64,000 bases of DNA from Alistipes provencensis (GTDB lineage Bacteria > Bacteroidota > Bacteroidia > Bacteroidales > Rikenellaceae), in assembly GCF_900083545.1 (NCBI RefSeq), contig NZ_LT559262.1:1955673-2019672 (forward strand), in the 5' to 3' direction. Under the pieces are notes generated by a model. That model searched no databases. It had not been told where the DNA came from and saw nothing but the letters and a program-made list of their open reading frames with translations. Every line of letters starts with the position of its first letter. The stretch's first letter is position 1. Position numbers and translations under genes: made by a program. Shown here in pieces: positions 39,913-49,721 of this stretch.

Positions 39913-40632
39913 ATGGATGCAAAAGAGTTTTCCGCCGCTTATGCGGAGGCGTTCGGACCGGCAGCCGGGCTGCCGCTGCTGTTCTGGTATTCGGAGGAGC
40001 CGGTGCGCACCGTTCCTAAAACCGAAGGGTGCTTTTTCAAGGCGCTGGGCGAAGCCTGCGAGGGGTTTCCGGTAAGCCTCAATGCCGGGAATATCGGCTG
40101 CGGGGGCGGAAAGTTCTACACCGGGTTCGCCCCGATGCCGCCGTTCGTGCCGACTTTCGTGTCGCAGAAGGAGCATTACAAACAAACGCCCGAAATGGTG
40201 CTGGAATTCATCGGCCGGCTCGGGATTCCGGAGGCCTCCGGGGCATGGCTCAACTTTGCGCGCATCGACACCGATGCGGGTATTGAGGTCTTCGGCCGTG
40301 CCGAAGGGGTGCTGTTTTTCGCCACGCCCGACGTGCTGTCGGGGCTGGTGTCGTGGGCTGTCTATGACAACAATGCCGACGATGCCGTGCGTGCGCCTTT
40401 CGGGTCGGGATGCAGCGCCGTCGTGACGCAGGCCGTGGTGGAGAACCGCCGGGGCGGTCGCAGCGTCTTTCTGGGATTGTTCGACCCCTCGGTGCGTCCG
40501 TGGGTCGGGGAGTCGGTGCTGAGTCTGGCCGTGCCGATGTCGCGGATGCGCGAGATGTGCGGCACGATGCGTGCAAGCTGCCTGTTCGGGACTCACGCAT
40601 GGAACAAGGTGAGGGACCGTATTAATAAATAG
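39913..40632 (+). CDS. DUF169 family protein
   Basis: A 239-residue soluble protein of the DUF169 family, common in anaerobes and of unknown function. The chain has the family feel: LLFWYSEEP near the start, a cysteine segment KTEGCFFKALGEACEGFPVSLNAGN, then GCGGGKFYTGF, and a later FGSGCSAVVTQ. Several cysteines (around residues 40, 49, 63, 165, 214, 221) are candidates for metal or cluster binding, which is only inference. It is followed after 7 bp by the patatin gene and is likely co-transcribed. Confidence 0.82.
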   Translation: MDAKEFSAAYAEAFGPAAGLPLLFWYSEEPVRTVPKTEGCFFKALGEACEGFPVSLNAGNIGCGGGKFYTGFAPMPPFVPTFVSQKEHYKQTPEMVLEFIGRLGIPEASGAWLNFARIDTDAGIEVFGRAEGVLFFATPDVLSGLVSWAVYDNNADDAVRAPFGSGCSAVVTQAVVENRRGGRSVFLGLFDPSVRPWVGESVLSLAVPMSRMREMCGTMRASCLFGTHAWNKVRDRINK

Positions 40633-40639
40633 ACGTTAT

Positions 40640-41431
40640 ATGAAGAAAAGAAGAGCGGCGCTGGTGCTGGCCGGCGGCGGAGCGCGCGGCGTGGCCCATA
40701 TCGGAGCTATCGAAGAGTTGGAAAGTCAGGGTTTTGAAATCAGCGCCGTCGCCGGTACGTCGATGGGTGCGCTGGTCGGCGGCGTCTATGCCTCGGGGCA
40801 TATGGAGCCTTTCAAGGAGTGGCTGTGCGATCTCGATAAATACAAGGTTTTCAGCTTGGTGGACTTCGCGCTGAGTACCGAAGGACTGGTCAAGGGCGAC
40901 CGCGTGATGAAGGCCATGAAAGAGCTGGTTCCGGATGTGAAGATCGAGAAGATGCCCGTTCCGTTCACCGCCGTGGCGGCCGACCTGCTCACGGGACGCG
41001 AAGTGGTGCTGGAACGCGGCGGACTGTACGACGCCATCCGGGCTTCGATCTCGATCCCTTCGGTCTTCAAACCCGTGCGCCGCAACGGGCAGGTGCTGAT
41101 CGACGGCGGCACGGTCAATCCGCTGCCGCTGAACCGTGTACGCCGCGAGGAGGGTGATCTGCTGGTAGCCGTGGACGTCAGTGCCCCGTTCGGGGCTCCC
41201 GCGCCGAAGACCCGGGTTTCGCTCAATTACTATAAGGTGCTGATCGCTTCGTCGGAGATCATGCAGCAGCACATCACCCAACTGATGTGCCGGCTCTACA
41301 AGCCCGACATTCTGGTCGAGATGCCCGCCGACAGCTACGGCATTTTCGAATTCTATCGCTCGAAGGAGCTGATCGAGGCGGGGCGCACGGCAACGCGCGC
41401 AGCGCTCGAACGCATGCTGGTCGAGGCCTGA
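40640..41431 (+). CDS. Patatin-like phospholipase (RssA/YlbK-like)
   Basis: A 263-residue serine acyl hydrolase. The oxyanion loop is GGGARGVAHIGA (12-23), the nucleophile S41 lies in GTSMG, and the dyad aspartate D155 in DGGTVNPLP. Without a signal peptide it should act inside the cell, probably on lipid or acyl substrates. Short patatin proteins of this layout are common in bacteria. Seven bp behind the DUF169 gene; no toxin-like features. Confidence 0.92.
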   Translation: MKKRRAALVLAGGGARGVAHIGAIEELESQGFEISAVAGTSMGALVGGVYASGHMEPFKEWLCDLDKYKVFSLVDFALSTEGLVKGDRVMKAMKELVPDVKIEKMPVPFTAVAADLLTGREVVLERGGLYDAIRASISIPSVFKPVRRNGQVLIDGGTVNPLPLNRVRREEGDLLVAVDVSAPFGAPAPKTRVSLNYYKVLIASSEIMQQHITQLMCRLYKPDILVEMPADSYGIFEFYRSKELIEAGRTATRAALERMLVEA

Positions 41432-41817
41432 AAACGGCAGGATTTTTGCTCGGGAAAGTAGAAAAATTTGCGACGGCCCGTTTTTGAAGAATTCAAAGAG
41501 TAGTGACGCAACTTCACACAGATTTTTTAGGGCCGTCGCAAGAATCGAAGATTCATGGCATGCCTCCCGGCATTGCCCGATTTGCTTGTGCAGCAAAGAT
41601 AGATAAACTTTCGGGAACTGCAACACCTTTGCCCGAATGTGATATGGGTGCGCCTGAAAGACCGAAAAGGCGTGCCTTTTTTGTGCGGCGGAGTCTCCTT
41701 TTTCAGTATGACGGCCGCCCTAATGGGCGATTTACTGCGGCCCGTCACGAAAACACCCCGGAAGCTTTGTGAGCCTCCGGGGTGTGGTTTTCGTGTCGGG
41801 AACTCCCGGCCGGGCGG
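41432..41817. other. Intergenic region with inverted repeat and gdhA terminator
   Basis: No gene supported in this 386-bp convergent gap. A 12-bp perfect inverted repeat TTGCGACGGCCC/GGGCCGTCGCAA (41468-41479, 41530-41541) encloses a 50-nt loop. The terminator of gdhA is at 41753-41785. Confidence 0.6.
41753..41785 (-). terminator. Terminator of gdhA
   Basis: ACACCCCGGAGGCT and AGCTTCCGGGGTGT pair (one G-T) on the minus strand, followed by TTTCG; it lies 33 bp behind the gdhA stop. Confidence 0.8.
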
Positions 41818-43173
41818 TTAGACGCAGCCCTGTGCGAGCATGGCGTTGGCCACCTTCATGAAGCCGCCGATGTTGGCGCCCACGACGTAGTTGATATACC
41901 CGTCGGGCTGGGTGCCGTAGTGCACACAGACCGAGTGGATGTTCTGCATGATGGATTTCAGCTTCGCATCGACCTCCTCGGGCGACCAAGTGAGGCGTAT
42001 CGAGTTTTGGGTCATTTCGAGTCCCGAGGTGGCCACGCCGCCGGCGTTGGCCGCCTTGCCCGGAGCATAGAGCAGCTTGTTCTGCTGGAAAATGCGGATG
42101 GCATCGGGGGTCGAGGGCATGTTGGCTCCCTCGGCGACGCACATGCAGCCGTTGTCGACCAGCGCCTGCGCCTCGCCGCCGTTCAGTTCGTTCTGCGTGG
42201 CGCACGGCATGGCGATGTCGCACTTCACGCCCCACGGACGCTCGCCGGGGTAGTAGGTGGCCGACGGATATTTGTCGGCATACTCCTTGATGCGGCCGCG
42301 GAAGACGTTCTTCAGCTCCATGACGTATTCCAGCTTCTCGGGGCTGATGCCTTCGGGATCGTGGATGTAGCCCGACGAGTCGGAGAGCGTCACGACCTTG
42401 GCGCCCAGCTCGGTGGCCTTCTGGCAGGCGTACTGGGCGACGTTGCCCGAACCCGAGATGCAGACGGTCTTGCCCTCGAACGAGTCGTTGCGCGTGGCCA
42501 GCATCTCTTGGGCGAAGTAGCACGTTCCGTAGCCCGTGGCTTCGGGACGCAGCGGGCTGCCGCCCCAGTCGCGGCCCTTGCCGGTGAGCGTGCCGGTGAA
42601 CTCGTCGCGCAGGCGCTTGTACTGGCCGAACATGAAGCCGATCTCACGGCCTCCGACGCCGATGTCGCCGGCCGGAACGTCGGTGTTCTGGCCGATGTGG
42701 CGCTGAAGCTCGGTCATGAACGACTGGCAGAAGCGCATCACCTCGTTGTCGGACTTGCCCTTGGGGTTGAAGTCCGAACCGCCTTTGCCGCCGCCCATCG
42801 GGAGGGTCGTGAGGCTGTTCTTGAAGGTCTGCTCGAAGGCAAGGAATTTCAGGATCGAGAGGTTGACCGAGGGGTGGAAGCGGATGCCGCCCTTGTAGGG
42901 GCCGATGGCGCTGTTCATCTGGATGCGGTAACCGCGGTTGATCTCGATTTCGCCTTTGTCGTTGAGCCACGGTACGCGGAAGATGATGACGCGCTCGGGC
43001 TCTGCGATGCGCTCCAGCACCTTCATCTTCTGCAGGATCGGGCTGGCGACGATGTGGGGCGCCAGCGATTCGGCCACCTCGCGGACAGCCTGATGAAATT
43101 CCGGTTCGCCGGGGTTGCGGGCGATGAGCCGGGCCATGAAATCTTCGACGTACTGTTGGACTTGCTCGTTCAT
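41818..43173 (-). CDS. gdhA: NADP-specific glutamate dehydrogenase
   Basis: A 451-residue enzyme converting 2-oxoglutarate and ammonia to glutamate with NADPH. Start at 43171-43173 (MNEQVQQYVEDFMARL). The catalytic region has GPYKGGIRFHPSVN and LPMGGGKGGSDFNPKGKSD, which contain the key lysines. The Rossmann part has GKTVCISGSGNVAQYACQKA. ANAGGVATSGLEMTQNS is the C-terminal family motif. Length and motifs match the hexameric ~450-residue type used by Bacteroidetes for ammonia assimilation. Confidence 0.96.
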   Translation of the reverse strand: MNEQVQQYVEDFMARLIARNPGEPEFHQAVREVAESLAPHIVASPILQKMKVLERIAEPERVIIFRVPWLNDKGEIEINRGYRIQMNSAIGPYKGGIRFHPSVNLSILKFLAFEQTFKNSLTTLPMGGGKGGSDFNPKGKSDNEVMRFCQSFMTELQRHIGQNTDVPAGDIGVGGREIGFMFGQYKRLRDEFTGTLTGKGRDWGGSPLRPEATGYGTCYFAQEMLATRNDSFEGKTVCISGSGNVAQYACQKATELGAKVVTLSDSSGYIHDPEGISPEKLEYVMELKNVFRGRIKEYADKYPSATYYPGERPWGVKCDIAMPCATQNELNGGEAQALVDNGCMCVAEGANMPSTPDAIRIFQQNKLLYAPGKAANAGGVATSGLEMTQNSIRLTWSPEEVDAKLKSIMQNIHSVCVHYGTQPDGYINYVVGANIGGFMKVANAMLAQGCV

Positions 43174-43346
43174 AAGCGAATGGATTTTGAGGGGTTTGTA
43201 ATCTTTTCTCGCCCTAAAAATAGTATATTCATCCGAGTTTTGCAACTTCTTTAAGAATTTCGTAAAATATTTTATTTACCGGGTCCGCGCATTTGCTTAC
43301 TGTCTGCGGGGCAGCCGGGTCACAGGGCTAAAAATCCGTAATAAAA

Positions 43347-43375
43347 AATGACGGATTCGCTGCAAATCCGTCATT
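43347..43375 (-). terminator. Terminator of the nadE-DUF4923 transcript
   Basis: AATGACGGATT and AATCCGTCATT form an 11-bp stem; on the minus strand TTTTTATTA follows. About 50 bp behind the DUF4923 stop. Confidence 0.8.
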
Positions 43376-43424
43376 GAAATTTTTTTCAGATTTTTTTCGG
43401 TTTTTTTCCGAAAACACCTGCCTG

Positions 43425-44030
43425 TCACTTGGAAAAGGCGAATCCGACGTAGACATCCTTGTATTTCGACAGCAGGGCGGCGGCCGTCGAAAGCGAGGAG
43501 ATTTTACTGCCGAGGGTGGTCATCATCTCCACGAGCCGGGTGACCGGGAAGACCAGCACCAGTTCCGTGCCGCTGATGTAGGCGTGGCCCGGCACCGACC
43601 CCAAGTTGATCTTGCCCTTGGCGAAATGGAGCGTCACGACGTGCGTTGCGGCTTCGTATTCGTAGGTCCCCGTGAGGTTGTGCCTGCCCAGCGTTGCCGA
43701 GAAAGCGTCGCTGTCGCGTTCGAAGGTGAACGTTCCGGCGCCGGGTTTGATCCCGGCCAACGCATAGGCTTTCGTCAACTGCTTGACGACCGAGCTTTCG
43801 AGGGCCGCGCCGCCGAGTTCCGAAGCGAGGTCCTCGCCTTCGAACTTGACGCCCGGACCCGTGTAGTTCCATGTGCCGGCCAGCGCATATTGGGTGAGTT
43901 TGCCGTCGGTGGCTTTGTCGGCCGCCGCCGTGGCGGCTTTTTTCAGGGCCTCTTTCCAGTCTTGGGCCGATGTCGTTCCGGCGAGCAGGAGCAAAGCCGC
44001 TGCGGATAAAAGGATTTTTTTCATTTTCAT
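43425..44030 (-). CDS. DUF4923 exported protein
   Basis: A 201-residue exported protein with a signal peptide (1-22, ending TSAQ). The body fits DUF4923 (lipocalin-like, Bacteroidetes-specific): QYALAGTWNYTGPGVKFEGE, then GAGTFTFERDSDAFSATLG and GTYEYEAATHVVTLHF, and a C-terminal helical part. Function unknown; small lipocalin-type barrels can bind hydrophobic ligands. Its start overlaps the nadE stop by four bases (44027-44030), so translation is coupled. Confidence 0.82.
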   Translation of the reverse strand: MKMKKILLSAAALLLLAGTTSAQDWKEALKKAATAAADKATDGKLTQYALAGTWNYTGPGVKFEGEDLASELGGAALESSVVKQLTKAYALAGIKPGAGTFTFERDSDAFSATLGRHNLTGTYEYEAATHVVTLHFAKGKINLGSVPGHAYISGTELVLVFPVTRLVEMMTTLGSKISSLSTAAALLSKYKDVYVGFAFSK

Positions 44031-45952
44031 AATTCGTCTATTTCCCGGAGCCATGCCGCCGCCGAAGCGTCGGAGGGCATGCGCCAGTCGCCGCGGGGCG
44101 AGAGCGCCACCGAGCCCACTTTCGGGCCGTCGGGCATGGCCGAACGTTTGAACTGCTGGGTGAAGAAGCGGCGGAAGAAGACCGTGAGCCACTTGACGAT
44201 CGCGGTGCGGTCGTAACTCCCTTCGAAGGCCTGTTCGGCCAGCAGCAGGATTTTCGCCGGGCCGTAGCCTGCGCGCAGGAAGTTGTAGAGGAAGAAGTCG
44301 TGGAGTTCGTAGGGACCCACGAGGTCCTCGGTCTTCTGGGCGATCCTGCCCTCGGCGTCGGCCGGCAGCAGCTCGGGGCTGACCGGGGTGTCGATGATGT
44401 CCAGCAGCGTGGCGCGCGTCGCGGCATCCTTTTCCGTGTCGGCGGCCCACTTCACGAGGTGACGCACCAGCGTCTTGGGGACCGAGGCGTTGACGCCGTA
44501 CATCGACATCTGGTCGCCGTTGTAGGTCGCCCAGCCCAGCGCCAGTTCCGACAGGTCGCCCGTGCCGACCACCAGTCCGCCCTCCATGTTGGCCACGTCC
44601 ATCAGTATCTGCGTGCGTTCGCGGGCCTGAGCGTTTTCGTAGGCAGCGCCCCGGTCGTCGGGATCGAGGCCGATATCCTTGAAGTGCTGTGCGCAGGCGT
44701 CGCGGATCGGGATTTCACGGATCGTGACGCCCAGTCCGCGCATCAGTTCCAGTGCGTTGTTGTAGGTGCGGTCGGTGGTGCCGAAGCCCGGCATCGTGAT
44801 GCCGATGATCCCGGCGCGGTCCATTTTCAGGAAGTCGAACGTGCGGACCGTCACGAGCAGCGCAAGGGTCGAATCCAGTCCGCCCGAGATGCCGATGACG
44901 GCCTTTTCGGCGCGGGTGTGGGCCATCCGCTGTGCCAGTCCGTGCGACTGGATATGGAATATCTCCTCGCAGCGTTCGCTGCGGTGCGCTTCGTCCTTCG
45001 GTACGAACGGCATCGGGTCGATGTCGCGGTCGAGGACTACGCCGCGGAGCCCCTCGGGAATCTCCATTTCGATCACGGTATTCTCCGTCGCCGCTTCGTT
45101 CATGCGGAACGAGGTGTTGCGGCGGCGTTCGAACTCCAGCCGTTCGATGTCCACGTCGGCGACGACGAGTTGCTCCTCGGGCGAGAACCGTGCGGCTTCG
45201 CGCAGGACGGCGCCGTTCTCGGCGACGATGCCGTTGCCGGCGAACACGAGGTCGGTCGAGGATTCGCCGAAGCCCGCCGAGCAGTAGACGTAGGCCGCGA
45301 TCGCGCGGGCCGACTGCTGGGCCACCAACTGCCGCAGGTAGGCGTGCTTGCCCGCGGCTTCGGGCGAGGCCGAGAGGTTGAAAATTACCTTCGCGCCGTT
45401 CAGCGCCAACTGCGACGAGGGCGGCACGGCGGTCCAGAGGTCCTCGCAGATCTCGATGCCGAATTCCGCGCCGTTGACCTCGAACGTGAGGTCGGCGCCG
45501 AAGTCGGCCTGCTGTCCCGCGACGACGATGTGTTCGTCCGAGATCCCGGCTCCCGAGGCGAACCAGCGGTTTTCGTAAAATTCGCCGTAGTTCGGAACGT
45601 AGGTCTTGGGAACCACGCCCAGCACCTTGCCCTGCGTGAAGACCACGGCGCAGTTGTAGAGCCCCGACCCGTGGCGCAGGGGAACTCCGGCGATCAGCGT
45701 GAGGGGCAGCTTGCGCGTGGCGCGCACGAGCCTTTCCAGCGCTTCGTCGGCCGCGTCGAGCAGCGTCGGTTGCAGCACGAGGTCGCCGCAGGTGTAGGCC
45801 GTCACGCCTAGTTCGGGGAACGCCACGATCTCGACGCCCCGCCGGGCGGCCTCGTCGGCCAGCGCCGCCATGCGCTCGGCGTTGTAGTCGCAGTCGCCGA
45901 CCCGCACATGCGGGATCGCCGCGGCCACTTTCAGAAAACCGAAATTGTCCAT
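44027..45952 (-). CDS. nadE: Glutamine-dependent NAD+ synthase
   Basis: A 641-residue two-domain enzyme finishing NAD+ synthesis by amidating nicotinate adenine dinucleotide. The N-terminal nitrilase-type glutaminase domain has the triad E47 (FPELGV), K116 ([12 protein letters not shown]) and C169 (IEICEDLW). The C-terminal synthetase has the ATP-pyrophosphatase loop [15 protein letters not shown] near residue 360 and [12 protein letters not shown] later. Both activities therefore look intact, so glutamine rather than ammonia can be the nitrogen donor. Overlaps DUF4923 by four bases. Confidence 0.96.
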   Translation of the reverse strand: MDNFGFLKVAAAIPHVRVGDCDYNAERMAALADEAARRGVEIVAFPELGVTAYTCGDLVLQPTLLDAADEALERLVRATRKLPLTLIAGVPLRHGSGLYNCAVVFTQGKVLGVVPKTYVPNYGEFYENRWFASGAGISDEHIVVAGQQADFGADLTFEVNGAEFGIEICEDLWTAVPPSSQLALNGAKVIFNLSASPEAAGKHAYLRQLVAQQSARAIAAYVYCSAGFGESSTDLVFAGNGIVAENGAVLREAARFSPEEQLVVADVDIERLEFERRRNTSFRMNEAATENTVIEMEIPEGLRGVVLDRDIDPMPFVPKDEAHRSERCEEIFHIQSHGLAQRMAHTRAEKAVIGISGGLDSTLALLVTVRTFDFLKMDRAGIIGITMPGFGTTDRTYNNALELMRGLGVTIREIPIRDACAQHFKDIGLDPDDRGAAYENAQARERTQILMDVANMEGGLVVGTGDLSELALGWATYNGDQMSMYGVNASVPKTLVRHLVKWAADTEKDAATRATLLDIIDTPVSPELLPADAEGRIAQKTEDLVGPYELHDFFLYNFLRAGYGPAKILLLAEQAFEGSYDRTAIVKWLTVFFRRFFTQQFKRSAMPDGPKVGSVALSPRGDWRMPSDASAAAWLREIDEL

Positions 45953-46040
45953 AGTAATTCGTACGATTCGCCTGTTCCTGCCTCCCCTCCCCGGAGGGCG
46001 GGCAACGGGCCTTGCGGCCCGAAACAGGCGTATGATTAAT

Positions 46041-47258
46041 TTATTCGCACCACAACTGCGCGAGGTTGAGGATCACCTGCTGGGCCTTGCGCATCGTCGT
46101 GAGCGAGCAGTATTCGAACTTGCCGTGGAAATTCATGCCCCCGGTGAAGAGGTTGGGGCAGGGCAGGCCCATGAACGAGAGGCGTGCGCCGTCGGTACCG
46201 CCCCGGATGGGCCGCACGAGGGGTTTCACCTCCGCCATCTCCATCGCCCGCAGCGCCTTGTCGATCACCTGCGGATGCGGTTCGACCATCTTGCGCATGT
46301 TGTAATACTGGTCCTTGAGCGTGAGGGTCAGGACCTCGTCGCCGTATTTCTTTTTCAGCAGGTCGACGGCGGCCCACATGAAGACCTTCTTCTGCTCGAA
46401 TTTCTCGGCGTCGTGGTCGCGGATGATGTAGCTCAGCGAGGCCTTCTCGACCGTGCCGTTCACGCCTACGCAGTGGTAGAAACCCTCGTAACCCTCGGTG
46501 TACTGGGGGCGTTCGGCGGCGGGCAGCAGCGTTTGCAGTTCGCACGCCACATCGATGGCGTTGATCATCTTGGCCTTGGCGTAACCCGGATGGACGTTGC
46601 GGCCCTGAATCTCGATCTTGGCGCTCGCGGCGTTGAAGTTCTCGTATTCCAGTTCGCCCTCCATGCCGCCGTCGACCGTGTAGGCGAAGTCGGCGCCGAA
46701 GGCTTTCACGTCGAAGAAATCGACTCCGCGGCCCACCTCCTCGTCGGGGGTGAAGCCGATGCGGATTTTTCCGTGTTTTATCTCGGGATGCGCCAGGAGG
46801 TACTCCGCAGCGGTCATGATTTCGGCCACGCCCGCCTTGTCGTCGGCGCCCAGCAGCGTCGTGCCGTCGGTGTGGATGAGCGTGTGACCCTTGAAGAAGG
46901 CCAGCTCGGGGAAATCCGAAACCTTCATCGTCAGTTGCCCGTTCAGGGCGATGTCGCCGCCGTCGTACTCCTCGATCACGCGGGGTTTCACCTCCTTGCC
47001 GCTCATGTCGGGCGAGGTGTCCACATGGGCGATGAAGCCGATGACGGGGGCGTTCTCACACCCTGCCGTGGCGGGGATCGTGCCCATCACATAACCGTAC
47101 TGGTCCATCGTGACCTCGGTCATGCCGAGGGCCTCCATCTCGTCGCGCAGGGCCGCCAGAAGGACCTTCTGCTTCTCGGTCGAGGGGAATGTGGTGCTCT
47201 CCTCCGAAGATTGGGTATCGTAGGAGACATATTTCAGAAAACGTTCTTTCAGGTCCAT
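46041..47258 (-). CDS. pepT: Peptidase T (tripeptidase)
   Basis: A 405-residue M20-family zinc aminopeptidase that removes the first residue from tripeptides in the cytoplasm. Metal-binding and catalytic blocks are seen in order: FIAHVDTSPDMSG, TDGTTLLGADDKAG, FTPDEEVGRGVDFFD, and a C-terminal FTGGMNFHGKFEY with the last histidine ligand. Length is that of PepT (~408). It lies 19 bp behind the OPT transporter gene and probably works with it: uptake of oligopeptides, then hydrolysis. Confidence 0.95.
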   Translation of the reverse strand: MDLKERFLKYVSYDTQSSEESTTFPSTEKQKVLLAALRDEMEALGMTEVTMDQYGYVMGTIPATAGCENAPVIGFIAHVDTSPDMSGKEVKPRVIEEYDGGDIALNGQLTMKVSDFPELAFFKGHTLIHTDGTTLLGADDKAGVAEIMTAAEYLLAHPEIKHGKIRIGFTPDEEVGRGVDFFDVKAFGADFAYTVDGGMEGELEYENFNAASAKIEIQGRNVHPGYAKAKMINAIDVACELQTLLPAAERPQYTEGYEGFYHCVGVNGTVEKASLSYIIRDHDAEKFEQKKVFMWAAVDLLKKKYGDEVLTLTLKDQYYNMRKMVEPHPQVIDKALRAMEMAEVKPLVRPIRGGTDGARLSFMGLPCPNLFTGGMNFHGKFEYCSLTTMRKAQQVILNLAQLWCE

Positions 47259-47277
47259 GTTCGTTGCAGATTAATGG

Positions 47278-49281
47278 TTACTCTTCTTTTTTGGCCCGCA
47301 GGGTGTGCCAGCCCATGTAGCCGATCAGCACGAGATACATGGCCAGGCCCACCCATTCGGCGGCGTTCGACGCGGCCCAGCCCGAAAGGAACCAGTCTAC
47401 GCCGGCGAATTTCAGGATGGCGCTCACCACGCCCATCAGCGCGCCGCCGGCGATGAAGCCCGAGGCGATCAGCGTACCGCGGTCGAAGCGGGCCTTGTTC
47501 AGCTCCTCGTCCTTCGAACGGTTCGAGACGAACCACGCCACCAGTCCGCCCACCACCAGCGGGGCGTTCAGCTCCATGGGGATGAACATGCCCAGCGCGA
47601 ACGCGAGGGCCGGAATACCGATCGACGTGAGCACCAGCGCCAGCGCCGCACCGCAGAAATAGAGCATCCACGGGGTCTGCCCGCCGGTCATCAGGGGCTG
47701 GATCACGGCCGCCATCGCGTTGGCCTGCGGGGCCACGAGCGCGCCCTCGCCCACGAATCCGTAGGATTTGTTGAGGATGATCATCACCCCGGCCACGGTG
47801 GCCGCAGCAACGAACGTGCCGAGGAATTTCCACGCCTCCTGCTTTCGGGGCGTGGTGCCCAGCCAGTAGCCGATTTTGAGGTCGGTGATGAAGCCGCCGG
47901 CCATCGAGAGGGCCGTGCAGACTACGCCGCCGATAATCAGCGCGGCGGTCATGCCCGTCGTGCCGCTCAGGCCGACGCTCACGAGCACCAGCGACGAGAG
48001 GATCAGCGTCATCAGCGTCATGCCCGAAACAGGGTTCGTACCCACGATGGCGATGGCGTTGGCCGCCACGGTCGTGAAGAGAAACGCGATGACGAAGACG
48101 ATCAGGATGGCCGTGACGGACTGCGCCCAGCCGTCGAGCAGTCCGAAATGGAAGAAGACGAAGATCGAGACGAGCGTGGCGATCAGAATGGTGAGGATGC
48201 GCTTCATCGAGAGGTCGCGCTGCGTGCGCTCGGGAGCTGCGACGGCGCTCTTGCCGCCTCCGAACTCCGAAACCGCGAGGCCCACGGCCTGACGGATGAT
48301 CTTCGACTGGCGGATGATGCCGATGATGCCCGCCATGGCGATGCCGCCGATGCCGATGGGTTTGCCGATGAAGGCGAAGAGGTTCTCGGCCGTGAAGATC
48401 GACTGCGGGTCGGCGAGGATGTCGGCGCGCGTTACGCCCAGCAGCGAGATCATCGCGGCGGGATCGACGGCCTCGGCCAGTGAACCCACCACCGGGACGA
48501 TCACGAACCACACGAGGCACGAACCGGCGGTGATGATCATGGCGTATTTCAGACCGATGATGTAGCCCAGACCCAGCACGGCGGCCGAGGTGTTGAGCGA
48601 GAAGACCACCTTGAACTTGTCGGCGGCCATGCTTCCCCATTCGCAGATGCGCGTCGAGACCGACTCGGTCCAGAGGCCGAACGTGCCGACCACGAAGTCG
48701 TAGAGTCCGCCCACGAGTCCGGCGACGGCCAGCAGTTTGGCCTGATTGCCGCCCTTCTCGCCTGAGACGAGGACCTCGGTGGTCGCCGTGGCCTCGGGGA
48801 AAGGATATTTGCCGTGCATCTCCTTGACAAAATATTTGCGGAAGGGGATCAGCAGCACGATGCCCAGCAGTCCGCCGAACAGCGACGAGAGGAACACCTG
48901 CCAGAAGGCGGCGTCGAGCCCCAGAATGTAGAGGGCCGGGAGGGTGAAGATCGCTCCGGCGACGATCACGCCCGACGAGGCGCCGATCGACTGGATGATG
49001 ACGTTCTGTCCCAGCATGTTCTTCTTGCCCAGCACCGAACCCATGCCTACGGCGATGATGGCGATGGGGATGGCCGCTTCGAAGACCTGCCCGACCTTCA
49101 GGCCGAGGAAGGCAGCGGCGGCCGAGAAGACGATGGCCATAATGACGCCCATCGTGACCGAATAGGGCGTCACCTCCTTCGGGTTCGACGAGGCCGGCAT
49201 GACGGGCGTGTACTCTTCGCCCGGCTTGAGTTCGCGGTAGGCGTTCTCGGGCAGCGAGGTTTGGATCTTTTCCTGTTCCAT
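47278..49281 (-). CDS. OPT-family oligopeptide transporter
   Basis: A 667-residue inner-membrane transporter with about 15 hydrophobic helices. The N-terminal ELKPGEEYTPVMPAS and TPYSVTMGVIMAIVFSAAAAF are typical of the bacterial OPT/YSL branch; KYPFPEATATTEVL and the later LMTGGQTPWMLYF are conserved family points. It imports short peptides with protons, though some members move metal chelates. The neighbour pepT supports peptide transport. Confidence 0.92.
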   Translation of the reverse strand: MEQEKIQTSLPENAYRELKPGEEYTPVMPASSNPKEVTPYSVTMGVIMAIVFSAAAAFLGLKVGQVFEAAIPIAIIAVGMGSVLGKKNMLGQNVIIQSIGASSGVIVAGAIFTLPALYILGLDAAFWQVFLSSLFGGLLGIVLLIPFRKYFVKEMHGKYPFPEATATTEVLVSGEKGGNQAKLLAVAGLVGGLYDFVVGTFGLWTESVSTRICEWGSMAADKFKVVFSLNTSAAVLGLGYIIGLKYAMIITAGSCLVWFVIVPVVGSLAEAVDPAAMISLLGVTRADILADPQSIFTAENLFAFIGKPIGIGGIAMAGIIGIIRQSKIIRQAVGLAVSEFGGGKSAVAAPERTQRDLSMKRILTILIATLVSIFVFFHFGLLDGWAQSVTAILIVFVIAFLFTTVAANAIAIVGTNPVSGMTLMTLILSSLVLVSVGLSGTTGMTAALIIGGVVCTALSMAGGFITDLKIGYWLGTTPRKQEAWKFLGTFVAAATVAGVMIILNKSYGFVGEGALVAPQANAMAAVIQPLMTGGQTPWMLYFCGAALALVLTSIGIPALAFALGMFIPMELNAPLVVGGLVAWFVSNRSKDEELNKARFDRGTLIASGFIAGGALMGVVSAILKFAGVDWFLSGWAASNAAEWVGLAMYLVLIGYMGWHTLRAKKEE

Positions 49282-49302
49282 TTCTTATCGGGGATTAGCC
49301 GG

Positions 49303-49629
49303 TCAGCGGTTGTCGCCGCTGCCCGTGATGTGGTTGCGCTGCATGCGCGAACGGAGTTTGTCGACGTTCATCTGGGCCACGTCGTCGAGTTCATAGCCCA
49401 AATCGCGCGAGAGCGTGGCGCAGTACCACAGCACGTCGCCGATCTCCTTGACGATCTCGAGTTTCTTTTCGGGGGTGAACTCCTCGTGTCCGTCGCGGAT
49501 CACCTTTTTGACCTTGTCGGCCACTTCGCCCGCTTCGCCCGTGAGCCCGAGCGTGGGGTAGATGATGCGGCGCTCGTCGGGGTAGATTGCCGTTTCGAGG
49601 GCGTGCTGCTGGTATTCGTTGAGTGTCAT
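49303..49629 (-). CDS. MazG-like nucleotide pyrophosphohydrolase
   Basis: A 108-residue all-helical protein (start 49627-49629, MTLNEYQQHALET). The magnesium-binding signature GEAGEVADKVKK followed by EIVKEIGDVLWYC (ExxE...ExxD) marks the MazG/dUTPase-like group, which cleaves nucleoside triphosphates to monophosphates and may clean the nucleotide pool. Which nucleotide is used cannot be told. It lies between murF and the OPT gene; the longer upstream frame is the shadow of murF. Confidence 0.88.
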   Translation of the reverse strand: MTLNEYQQHALETAIYPDERRIIYPTLGLTGEAGEVADKVKKVIRDGHEEFTPEKKLEIVKEIGDVLWYCATLSRDLGYELDDVAQMNVDKLRSRMQRNHITGSGDNR

Positions 49630-49721
49630 AGCTTTGATTTGAAGGTTTACAACAGGCAAAAATAACAAAATAATTTCGAAATACGCAGAAAAAAGCCCCG
49701 GCTGTTGTCCGGGGCGGGTAT

